64,000 nt of DNA, from NCBI RefSeq assembly GCF_014633365.1, contig NC_068339.1, positions 9,881,925-9,945,924 of the forward strand, read 5' to 3'. Shown here piece after piece: positions 50,063-62,000 of the stretch. Position 1 is the first letter of the stretch; each line of letters begins with the position of its first letter. Source of the stretch: Diospyros lotus. Taxonomy: Eukaryota; Streptophyta; Magnoliopsida; Ericales; Ebenaceae. The notes beneath the pieces were generated by a model, which made no database searches, had not been told where the DNA came from, and saw nothing but the letters and a program-made list of their open reading frames with translations. Made by a program: the position numbers and the translations under genes.

Positions 50063-53000
50063 CTAATTTCTCACTGGTTGCACAGCATGAGCTGTTGCTA
50101 TCAGTTGAGCCATGATAGTTGCATACTGGATCGCTGTGTGTTGGGAAGTATAGTTGTCAAAAAGGCCATATTCCGCAAAGTTAGGCTCTATATGCATAAA
50201 ATGGCCTGGTAAATGTCTTTTTGACAGAGCTTCTTGACATACATCAAAGAACTCCTCCATCATTTGCCGGGATTTGTCCAGCGAAGAAATGGGAAGGTAC
50301 TCCATCTGAGAAAGAGATAAGTTAGCACTTGAAAAAAATGTCGTGCAGATAGCAGAAATGAGATTTCTGAAACATCTTTCTTAAACAGTGAAAACATGAA
50401 ACTAAAAACATCAGTAGGACAGTACAATGCTTCACGGGAACTGGTCCTTTTCTAAATCAACTGGAAACATGTACTCAGAACAACAAAACAAAGAGAGTGC
50501 TCCCCCCACCCCACCCATCTTCCCTTTTAAAAAAAAAATAAATACCAGAAGGAATGCAACTTTGTACATCACTTTTTTTTTTTTTTTGGTAATTTTCCCT
50601 ACAAGTTCAACTGTAGCAAAACTAAAACTGTGGCAACTGGGTAAGAAATCCTTTTGGTCAGCATAACAAGTGCTTGAGTTACACTGGACACCAATAGTTA
50701 TTGCTACTCAAATAAAAATCAGGCCTTTCTTCCATAAAGTGCAGATTATGGCACAATTTATTTTGCGCGCGCGCGCACGTGTGTGTGTGAGAGAGAGAGA
50801 ATCATTTAAACATACCAAGCCTTTATCCTAATATGTGGAGTCGGCTACATGAATTCTAGTTTTCCATTCATTTTTATCTATGGCTTTATCTTCTATGAGG
50901 CCCATATAAAATATCAAACCGAAGTATCTTAGCCAAATTTGTCTTGGTCTTCCTACATCTCTTTTGTTAAATACTTGTTCCATTTCATATAATCTATCAT
51001 AGGAGTCTCTATTGATCTTATTCTCACATAACAAAACCATTTTAATCATGTTTCACGCATTTTATCTTCAACAGGAGCTACCCTAACTTTATTACAAGTA
51101 ACTTTATTTCTAATTTTAATTTTATCTCTTTTTTTTTTTTTTTTTTGGCGTGGTCACACATCTATCTTAGCACACTCATCTTCGTTATGCTCGCATTTTA
51201 TACATATTGATATTGGTGTGCTTTATTACCCAACATTCTATCCCCTACAATAAAGTTGGTCTTATAAAAATTTCCTTTTAGCTTTACCAAAATTTCTAAT
51301 CCCTAAGCTACCCCCATATGTAGGTAAACAAACTTTATTCCAAGTTCCCAACAAATAAAAATTAAAATGATCCTTGCTCTTTCTCCTACCCACCCACCAC
51401 TCCAAAATGAAATGCCACTTAAGTTCTTCCAGCCCGCTGGACTTAGAATCCCTATGGAAGTCACTTTTGGCAAATTGTTATGCTCTAGTATTTATCAAGA
51501 AATAGATAACTTGTTTGCTTTATCATTTCATGGCAAACATGTGAACAAGTGGAGTCATGAAAAGGGAAGGTTAGTCCCTTCAATAGAGATTTAGAAGATA
51601 GCACATTGAGATCATGATTGCTTCATTTAATTTAGCTAGGTTAAAGTGAGAATGAAATGCAGGAAATCAAAACATAAGTTTTGACATGCTCGGCAATCTA
51701 TACATATATCTCCAAGTATCAATTTATCACACAACATCCAGCCTCCAGTCTAGCATTCATTTATTATCCAATAAAGAAACATATGCATGCAGCAGCTTTT
51801 TTGGATGATGTATGAATCCTGAACTCATACGATTGACGTAAACAAACAAAGTTTACAGTTGGAAAATGTTAGAATTTAGCAAGAAAAAACTGATATTATT
51901 TCCAGCACAATAGACTCACTATATATACAGTTTGGGAGATGAACTACCCACTTCCTTAAAATAAGGAACCACTATCTAACCACATAATCTGAAACACAAC
52001 ACTAATTCGGAACCATAACTCAGCCCACTACCAGATAACAGCTGAAAAACAACCAGCAATTATAGAAAAAAAAATAATTCGTAAATCTGAAAATTATTCC
52101 TTATTTCCCGACACTCCCCGTCAAGCTGGTGAATGCATATCCTCCATTCCCAACTTACTTGTAAACCTTCGAAAAGCTGTCCCTGGACGGCCTTTAGTGA
52201 GTAAATCTATTAGCTTTCTTCTTGTAGGCACAAATGGAGTATAAATTAGACCACTTTCAAGCCTCTTTTTTTTATAAAATGTATGTCAACTTCCACTGTC
52301 AGCGTGTAGTGTCAAGTGAGCTAAGGCCGCTGCATCGACGCCCGGATGTAGTGATAAATGATCAAAAGTTCCCGCATTTGCTTGGACGAATGTGGGTAAA
52401 GAAGTTAGTCCAACATCAAAATCAAAATCAAAATCAAAACAAAAAACAAAATCAAAACCAAAACCAAAAACAAAATCAAAATAAAAAACAAAAGCAAATT
52501 CAAAGTCAAAGCCAAAAACAAAATCATAGATTAAGGATTGGATCATGGAACATAGGAACATTAACAGGCAAAGCTATGGAAGTGGTAGATGTGATAATTA
52601 GGAGAAAGATTAATATTATGTGCCTTCAAGAGACGAGATGGGTAGGGAAAAAAGCAAAAACTTTGTCAGAAAATGGATATAAAATATGGTACACAGGAAA
52701 TGATCGAGCAAAAAATGGAGTGGGGATCATTATGGATAAAAGCTTAGTAGATGAGGTAGTGGATGTAAAGAGAATGGGGGATAGGATTATTATGGTGAAG
52801 GTTATTCTAGGAAGAATGACTATGAATATCTTTAGTACATATGCACCACAAGCGGGGTTAGGTGAGGAGATAAAAGCAAAATTCTAGGAGGACCTAGAGA
52901 GACTCATACAAATGATACCAAGATGAGAGAAAGTGATTATAGGAGGTGACTTAAATGGTCATGTGGGTAGAGACGGAAACGGCTATAGAGAGGTACATGG

Positions 53001-56000
53001 AGGGTATGGATTCGGGAAAATTAATAATGAGGGTAAATCTATTCTAGATTTTGCAATGGCATATGGGCTCATCATATCCAATACTAGGTTCAAAAAACGG
53101 GACGAACACTTAATCACATATAAAAATGTCATATCAAGCACCCAAATAGATTACTTCCTCATGAGATAAGAGGACCGGGTATGTTGTAGGGATTGTAAGG
53201 TGATACCAGGAGAGTGTTTGACTACTCAACATAGACTTCTAGTACTTGACGTCCAAGTAAGAAATTGGAAGAGAAAAAATCACATAAAATAAAATCCAAG
53301 AATCAGGTGGTGGGATTTAAAAGGGGAGAAACAACTAATCTTCAAAGAAAAATTAAGGGGTAAAAGAGAATAGAATGGAGAAGGACAGACAAATCAAATG
53401 TGGAGAGAAATGGCTAATGTCCTGAGAAACACAGCAAAGGTAGTGCTTGGAGAGACAAATGGTAGAGCCCCTAACCTTAAGGAGTTTTGGTGGTGGAATG
53501 AATAAGTGCAATTAAAAATTAAAAATAAGAAAAATTGCTATAAGGCTGTATATCAGTGCAACAATGAAGAAAATCAAAAAAATTATAAAGAATCAAAAAA
53601 TGCAGCAAAAAAAGGTGTTAGTGAAGCAAGATCAAAAGCATACGAGAATCTATATAAACGACTTGATACAAAAGATGGAGAAAGGGATATATATAAATTA
53701 GCTAAAGCAAGAGAAAGAAAAACCAGGGATTTAAATTAGAGATGGCAAAATGGGCCCGGCCCGGGACCGGGCTAGGGCCAGCAGTTTGCTGGCCCATTTA
53801 AGGCCGGGCCGATTTAGCCCGGCCCGGCGGGCCAAATGGTGGCGGGCCGGGCTGGCCCGCTTGGCCCGTCGGCCCGTTAATCACCCACAAAACCCCCACC
53901 CTCAGCCTCGCCTCTCGCCCTAACCCTCTACCTCGCCCTCGCCCTCGCCCTCGCCCTCGCCCTCGCCCTCGCCCTCGTCTCACCCTCTGTCATCCTCGCC
54001 CTCGCCCTCACCCTCACCCTCACCCTCGTCTCGCCCTCTGTCATCCTCGCCCTCGCCCTCGCCCTCGCCCCTCGCTCTCTCCCTCGGTCGCCCTGGCCCG
54101 TGCCCCTCGCTCTCGCCCTCGCCCTCGCCCTCGCCCTCGCCCCCGCCCTCGCCCCTCACTCGCCCTCTGTCTCGCCCTCGCCCCTCGCTCACCCTCTGTC
54201 TCGCCCTGGCCCTGGCTCTCGCCCGCGCCCTCGCCCTCGCCCTCGCCCTCGCCCGCGCTCGCGCCCTCTGTCTCGCCCTCGCCCTCGCCCTCGCCCGCGC
54301 CCGCGCCCCTCGCTCGCCGCCCTCGCCCCTCAGTCGCCCTCGCTCCCCCTCTGTCGCCCTCACCCCTCGCCCTGCCTCGCTCACGCCGCCTACCTCTATT
54401 GCCTAGCTAAAGCAAGGTAAGTTAAGTTTTTTTGTTAATTATTTGCCTAGCTAAAGCCTAAAGTTTTGTGTTAATTATTTAAAATGAATTATTTTAATTA
54501 TTTACAGTGAGGATTCTTCTGTTAGAAATTTAGAATGGATGGTGATGATCAAATTTCGAGAGAAATCCCTAGTAATGTTAATGAGGAATCCATCTCACAA
54601 TCACAATCAAAAAAGCCTAAGATTTTAACCTCTGATGTGTGGAACCATTTTGTGAAAATTGGTGTTGGTAGTGATGGCAAACCAAGGTGTAAATGCAAGG
54701 GGTGTGATAAAGAATATTCATGTCCATCTAAATCAGGAACCTCTCATTTAAGTCGTCATATTCCTAAATGTATGATGATTTCTAAGTATAATGATGCGGG
54801 AGATATGCTTATTGATTATGAAGGGAAGTTGAAGAGAAAAAAATTTGACCCTAAAGTAAATCGTGAACTTATTGCTCAGATGATTATTTCACATGGTGCT
54901 CCCTTTAATATGGTTGAGTGGAAGGGGTTTAGAAATTACCAAAAGTTTCTGAATGAACATTGTAAGTTCATTTGTAGAAATACTGCTAAAGCGGATGTCT
55001 TGAGAACATATGAAATAGAGAAAGAGAAGTTAAAACAACAATTGGCCCAAATTCCTGGTAGAGTTTGTTTGACTTCTGATGTTTGGACTGCATGCACTAA
55101 TCATGGATTTATTTCTCTTACTGTTCATTATGTTGATGGCAATTGGAAGTTAAATAGTAAGATATTGTTATTTGCTCATATGAAGCCACCACATAGTGGA
55201 CATGAATTATCATTGAAGGTGTTGGAATTTTTAAAGGATTGGGGATTGGAGAAAAAAAAAATTTCCCTCACTTTGGACAATGCCATTTCAAATGACAACA
55301 TGCAAAATATATTGAAAGAACATTTAAATTTGTCGAATACTTTGTTGCTTAATGGAAAGTTCTTTCACATTAGATGTTATGCTCATATACTGAACCTTAT
55401 TGTTCAAGATGGTTTGAAGGTAGCTAGTGAGGCATTGCATAAAATAAGACAAAGTGTTCATTATGTGAGGGGTTCAGAAGCTAGGATGAGACAATTTTAT
55501 CAATGTATTGAGCAAGTTGGTGGAATTGATACAGGAATTGGGTTGAGACCGGATGTTGTCACTAGATGGAACTCCACCTACATAATGCTTGAGAGTGCAC
55601 TCAAGTATCGTCGTGCATTTCATAGTTTAAGCTTATGTGATAAAAATTATAGGTGGTGTCCATCAAGTGATGAGTGGACAAGAGGGGAGATAATTTGTGA
55701 ATTCTTGAAGCCATTTTATACTATCACTAATTTGATTTCTGGATCCTCTTACCCTACATCTAATTTGTATTTTGGGGAAATTTGGAGGATAGAGTGTCTC
55801 TTGACATCCAACTTGGAAAATGATGATGAGTTGATTGCAAGTATGAGTGCAAGGATGAAAGAAAAATTTGATAAGTATTGGAGTGATTATAGAGTGGTTC
55901 TTGCATTTGGGGCGATTCTTGATCCAACCAAGAAGTTTAACTTTTTGAGGTACACTTATTCAAAGCTCAATCCTTATAACTATGAAGAGAAATTGGAAAG

Positions 56001-59000
56001 GGTGAAGACGGCTTTGTATAGGCTTTATGGTGAAAATGTTAACAATGGTTTATCAAGTTCAAGTTCAATGCCTTCCTCAAATGTTAGTGGATCACAAATT
56101 TCCATTGGAGGTGAACAAGCAAAGAAGTCAAAAAATATATATGATGTAAGTCTATATTTTTTTAAAACACTTGTTCATATATAATTGATATAAATATTTG
56201 GTTGACTATTTTTTTGATTATTTGATAGGATTTTGAAGCATTTGATTGCCAAGTTTCTAACGATGCCGAAAAATCCCAACTTGATCTTTATTTGGAAGAG
56301 CCAAGGATTCCAATATCGAGAGCATTTGATGTCTTGGCACATTGGAGAGAGCGAGCTAATAGAGGGAAAATTATTGCAAAGATGGCTTGTGATATATTGA
56401 GTATTCCGATAACAACCGTAGCATCGGAGTCCGCTTTTAGCATTGGATCTCGTATTTTGAACAAGTATAGAAGTCGTTTGCATGATGAAACAGTTCAAGC
56501 TCTCTTGTGCACACGAAGTTGGTTACATGGTTTTGGAGGTAATTTTTTTTAAACTTTCTAATATCTAGGATTTAACATAATATTAAACATTTCTCTTATA
56601 TGATAAATAATTAACATATGTAATTTTTTATTATAGATGATGAGGAGGAGGAGGAGTCAAGCATTGATGATATAAGACTTTCTAAATAAGACTCAAATGT
56701 TGTTGATGAAGAGGATGAAGATTAGAGGCATAATTTTTAATTGTTTTTTTTCTTCTTATTTGTAATTTAGCCTCCAGAAATGGCTTTTTGAGGAGGTTAT
56801 TTTTCTTCAAAGTGGGTTAAATGGCCAAATATGGTATCAAACAAAAAAAAATAAATAAAAAATTAGGCGAGCCTGTTTGGCACGTGGCAGGCCAGGCTAG
56901 GGCCAGCAATCTGCTGGCCCGTTTTTAAGCGGGCCGATTTGGCCCGGCTCGCGGGCCACTTGGTGGTGGGCCGGCCCGGCCCGTTTGCCATCTCTAATTT
57001 AAATCAAGTGAAATGCATAAAAGATGAAAATCAAAATGTATTAGTGAATGATGGAGCGATTAAGGAAAGATGGAAGGAGTATTTCACAAAATTATTCAAT
57101 GATGATGGCGACACAAGACTTAGGTTGGGACATCTTAGTAACTCCGAAGGGAACGTGAGCTATACATTTTATTGACGCATAAGTCCAAATGAAATAAAGC
57201 AAGCATTAAAAAAGATGAAAAATCATAAGGCGGTGGGACCGGATAATATACCAATAGAAGTATGGAAATGCATGGGAGAAGAGGGTATCTCCTGGCTAAC
57301 GAAATTATTTAACGCGATTCTTAAATCAAAAAAGATGCCAGATGAGTGGAGGAAGAGTACTTTGGTCCCTATATATAAGAACAAAGGAGATGTTCAAAAC
57401 GGTGAAAATTACAGAGGAATTAAGTTAATGAGCCATACCATGAAACTCTAGGAGAGAGTAATAGAGCAGAGACTCAGAAAAGAAACAGAGGTCTCAGAAA
57501 ATCAGTTTGGTTTCATGCCCGGTAGGTCAACAATAGAAGCTATATACCTACTGAGGCGCCTAATGGAAAGCTATCGGGATCATTAGAAGGACCTACATAT
57601 GGTGTTTATAGATCTAGAAAAGGCCTATGATAGGGTCCCTAGAGAAGTATTATAGAGGGTTTTAGAGAAGAAAGGAGTCCGAATAGCCTATATACAAACC
57701 CTTAAGGACATGTATCATGGTACAGAGACAAAGGTCAGAACATGCGGAGGGGATACTGAACCGTTTAAGATTACAATAGGATTGCATCAAGATTCTGCAC
57801 TAAGTTCATACTTATTTGCTTTAGTAATGGATGAACTCACTAAAGATATTCAGACATAGGTGCCATAGTGTATGCTATTTGCAGACGACATAGTGTTGGT
57901 GGATGAAACAAAAGAAGGAGTGAACACTAAACTTGAGTTATGGAGAAACAATTTAGAATCTAAGGGATTTAAATTAAGCAGAAAGAAAACAGAATATATG
58001 GAATGTAAATTTAGTATGAATGCAAGAGTGGAGGATGTTATAATAAAATTGGAAGACCAAATCTTACAAAGAAAAGACCATTTTCGATATTTGGGATCAG
58101 TGATTCATAAAGATGGAAAAATTCACGAAGATGTCACACATAGAATTAAGGCAAGTTGGCTAAAATAGAGAAATGCATCGGGGGTGTTATGTGATGGTAA
58201 AATCCCATTAAAATTGAAAGGAAAATTCTATAGGACAGTTATAAGACCAGTTTTGTTGTACGGTTCAGAATGTTGGACAGTCAAATACCAACATGAGCAA
58301 AAGACGAGTGTAGCGGAGATGAGAATGTTAAGATGGATGTGCGGCCATACAAGAAAAGATAAAATTAGAAATGAAGTTATTCGTAATAAGATAGGAGTAA
58401 TGCCAATAGAGGAGAAAATGAGAGAGACTAGACTAAGATGGTTTGGTCATGTGAGAAGGAGACCAAGAGACGCTCCTATGAGGAGAGTTGATGAAATGGA
58501 ACAATTAATCAAAAAAAGAGGTAGAGGCAGACCTAAGAAGACTTTGGGGGAGACATTAAAGTTTGATGTGAAGTATATGGATCTCAATGAAGATATGACA
58601 AAAGATAGAAATACATGAAATTCTAGAATTCATGTAGCCGACCCCACATAGTGAGATAAATGCTGGATATGTTGTTGTATGTCAACTTCCACATGTTTAG
58701 TGCGATTATGTTGCACCGGATTGTGTGCAATATTAATAGTTGACTTATTATTACAATATAGCTTCTTAGGATCCTTCCATTTGACTTTTAGATCTTCTAA
58801 ATTATTTTTATCCATAGTAACTCACAAATCCCAAGGGCCATGGACTTGAATTCTGCCTCTGCACTTGATCTTGACACAACATTCTGCTTCTTACTCCTTT
58901 AAGTCACAATATTTCCACCTAGGAAAGTACAATACTTGGATGTTGATCTCCTTTCAACTAATGATCCTACATAGTTAGGATCTGTATAGGCTTCAAGAGT

Positions 59001-62000
59001 TAATTCCTGCCCTCTTTTGAACAAAATTCCCTTACCTGGTGTGCTCTTTAGATAATGCAAAATTCTATGCATTGCTTTCAAGTGTACCTCCTTAGGATTG
59101 TGCATGAATTGGCTAACAACTCCTACTGCATATGCTATATCAGGTCTAGTATGTGACAAATAAATGAGTCTCCCAACTAATCTTTGGTAGAAACCTTTAT
59201 CTGTTGTTGCATCTTCTGGACTGCTACTTAATCTATGGTTAGGCTCAATAGATGTTTCAGTTGGCCTGCATCCTAGCATACTAGTCTCGGTTAATAAATC
59301 AAGAATGTACTTCTGTTGATATATGAAAATCCTTGCTAAGAGTGAGCCACTTCGATACCCAAGAAATACTTCAACTTGCCTAACTCTTTAATTTCAAAAA
59401 CCCTAATAAAACACACTTCTTTAGACTTTCCATTCCTTCCAAGTCATCTCTTGTCATTATAATATCATTTACATAGACCAACAAAACAATCATTTTTCCA
59501 ACAAAAAAATGTCTTATGAATAGAGTATGGTCTCCTTGGCTTTGTTTGTATCCCAACTTCAACATGGCTTTGGTAAGTTTTCCAAACCAAGCTCTTGGTA
59601 ATTACTTCAACCCATACATAGCTTTGTTCAACCTACATACCACACCTTTTTCTTTTGTTAAACTCAATCCTAGTGGTACCTTCATATAGATTTTTACTTC
59701 TAGATCTCCATGTAGAAAGGCATTTTCCACATTAAATTGTTGTAATTTCTAACTAAAGTTAGCTGCTAGAGATAACAATATCCTTATGGTATTCATTTTC
59801 GCAACCAAAGCAAAGGTTTCCAGATAATCCACACCATAGGTTTGGGTATAGCCCTTAGCAACCAATTTTGCTTTATATCTTTCTAATGAACCATCTAAGT
59901 AGTATTTAACTATGAATATCCACTTACACCCCACTGGCTTCTTCCCTTTAGGCGGCCTTTCTAGATCCCATGTCCTATTCTTTTCAAGTGCCTGCATCTC
60001 TACCCTCATAGCATCCCTTCAATTCTCATTGCTTAATGTCTCATATACGATTTTTGGTATGGGAATTGAGCCAATGTTGGTGAGAAAGGCTTTATGACTG
60101 GGAGACAATTTTTTATAGGACATGAATAGGTGCATGGGGTTTGTGCATGTTCTAGTTCCTTTGCGAGTAGCAATAGGTAGGTTACTATAACTTCAGTTAG
60201 ATATATCAGCAACAGGTTCAATTTCATTAGGAGAGATGGAAGTAGAAGTGATTACCTCATTATGCTCAATGTCAGGACCAGGTGTTGATTCAAATGCTTG
60301 AACAAGTGTTGAATGAGCAGTTGGTCTCTTTCTTCTTGAGTATACTTGAAGTGGACGATGTTCAGGCTCCTGAACTAAAACTTCTTGTATCTGTTCTTAA
60401 GGCTTGGACTGAGTGTTAGATGCAGGTTGTAAGGATGCAACAATAGGTTGTATGTGTTGAATAGGGGAAGGCAATGAGGACGGAAACTCAAGAAGAAATA
60501 GATCTCTATCATTTTCCCCAGTTATTGAGGTCTCCCCTTGAAGAGAATTCTGAACAAAATACTGATTTTGTTCAGCAAATGTAACATCCACTAATACAAA
60601 GAATTTTTTGGTTGGTGGATGAAAACATTTATACTGCTTTTGAGTAGGTGAATATCCCACAAAAATATACCTAGGAGCTTGATAGGTCCCAGTTCATTGG
60701 ACTTATCAAAGAAGGTCCAAGAGGCAAAGGTAAGGTGGTAAATTGGTTCGCTGGCATAACAACCAGCCATGTGCGTAAGGGATAGAGTGGGGAAATTGCT
60801 AGGTTGTGTAACAACCCAGGAAGTGTGTGTAATAGAATGCGGTTGAGGAGGAGAGAGGGATATATGTAGAGGGTGAAGATATTGGGGGAAAAGGGGGAAG
60901 ATTTTGGTATTGAGTTCTTGGGAGAGTTAAGAGCCTCTCGAATGCCCAGTTTTCTTCTTGTAATCGATTGAGTTGGTGAATTGAATAGAAGTTTCAGTGT
61001 TTTCTTTCTTGGTTCCTATCAGAGCTCTAGAATCAAATTTTTCCCTTTGTTGAGTGTGTAAATGAACAAATGCTACACATCTAAATATTCTAGGTATGAG
61101 ACCATTAGAGATTGAAACTTGTGGAATGAGACAACAGTTGGAAAGGACTTTGAGAATTTAGATTTCTTGATGGCAGTCAGTTTATAAGATGAGTAGCAAT
61201 TAAGATGGCTTTCCCCTAGTACTGTTTTGGAACATTCCTTTGAAATAAGAGAGCTCTAGTGATAGTTAGAAGATGTCCATTCTTTCTTTCGGCCACCCCA
61301 TTTTGCTGTGGAGTATTCACACAAGAGGACTCATGAATTATGTCTCTTGCTTGGAAATAGGAAGTAAGGAACTAATTGAAAAGGTCCCTAGAATTATCAG
61401 ATTGGATTCGTTTGATCTCAACATTGAATTGAGTTCTTACCATATTATTATAGAAAACATGAACTACAAAAATCAATTCAAATTTGTTCTTTAAAAGATA
61501 AATCCAGGTGATACGAGTACAATTATCAATAAATGACACAAACCACTGAGCCCCAGTGATATTAGAAATTTGAGATGGACCCCAGATGTCACTATGTATA
61601 AGAGCAAATGGAAAATGACTTCTTTTCATATTAATTGGAAAGGATGTCCTCTTATGTTTTGCAAATTCACACGTCACACTTAAAGTCTTCTCCACCTAAT
61701 CCTTTGAACAATAAAGGATACATTATCTTAAGAATATTAAAAAATGGATGACCGAGACATAGGTGTTGTAACCAAATCTTTTCTCTACGTGACCGTGAAG
61801 ATTCAGTCATATAGACCATTGGAGAGAACTTAATTGTCCTAGTCTCCTATCCACTTTGTTCCTCAAGATAATAGAGACTTTTTTTCTCTTTAGCATGTCC
61901 AATCATCCTTCTCATGCCCTGCTCTTGAATTTCATAATGAGAGGGATGAAAAATCACCTTGCATTTAGAATTTATAGTGAGTTTCTGAATTGAAATAATG

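Larger units (their letters stand above)
53737..56996 (+). mobile_element. hAT transposon, complete and possibly autonomous, inside the LINE
   Basis: 3260 bp with 13-bp terminal inverted repeats TAGAGATGGCAAA / TTTGCCATCTCTA and a perfect 8-bp target duplication ATTTAAAT (53729-53736 and 56997-57004). Both arms carry GC-rich subterminal repeats (GGCCCGGCCCG, GGGCCGATTT, and CTAGGGCCAGCA-N-TCTGCTGGCCC or its close variant). The left arm also has a long CTCGCC hexamer tract (about 53,890-54,400). One three-exon transposase gene fills the middle. The LINE frame ([10 protein letters not shown], then [12 protein letters not shown]) resumes exactly across the element. Confidence 0.95.
52297..58676 (+). 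mobile_element. RTE-clade LINE, copy B, inside the Copia and interrupted by hAT
   Basis: Flanked by a perfect 16-bp duplication GTATGTCAACTTCCAC (52281-52296 and 58677-58692), which is Copia RNase H sequence. Without the hAT it is about 3.1 kb, a full-length RTE size. It starts with a short GC-richer leader and a CAAAATC-rich segment (about 52,415-52,530). The endonuclease follows: [60 protein letters not shown]. The reverse transcriptase lies beyond the h[46 protein letters not shown], and the tail [19 protein letters not shown]. It ends at ACCCCACATAGTGAGATAAA and TTGTTG. Several in-frame stops (for example 52885-52887) make it inactive. Confidence 0.93.
52121..60227 (-). pseudogene. Copia reverse transcriptase and RNase H, split by the LINE
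   Basis: Minus strand: [40 protein letters not shown] (60009-59749), then [11 protein letters not shown] (59565-59380), where the usual catalytic YVDD is YVND, then [20 protein letters not shown] and [16 protein letters not shown] (59279-58899), then RNase H text NRTKHVEVD. The LINE cuts exactly there. The remainder (52280-52121) continues as [10 protein letters not shown], with frame damage, to [14 protein letters not shown] and a stop. With YVND, frameshifts and the insertion it cannot be active. Confidence 0.88.

Noticed and set aside
53980..54420. Long frames on both strands giving Ala-Leu and Arg-Ala repeats
   Set aside because: They are translations of the CTCGCC hexamer tract in any frame; no start context, no conserved residues, and they lie in the non-coding arm of the hAT.
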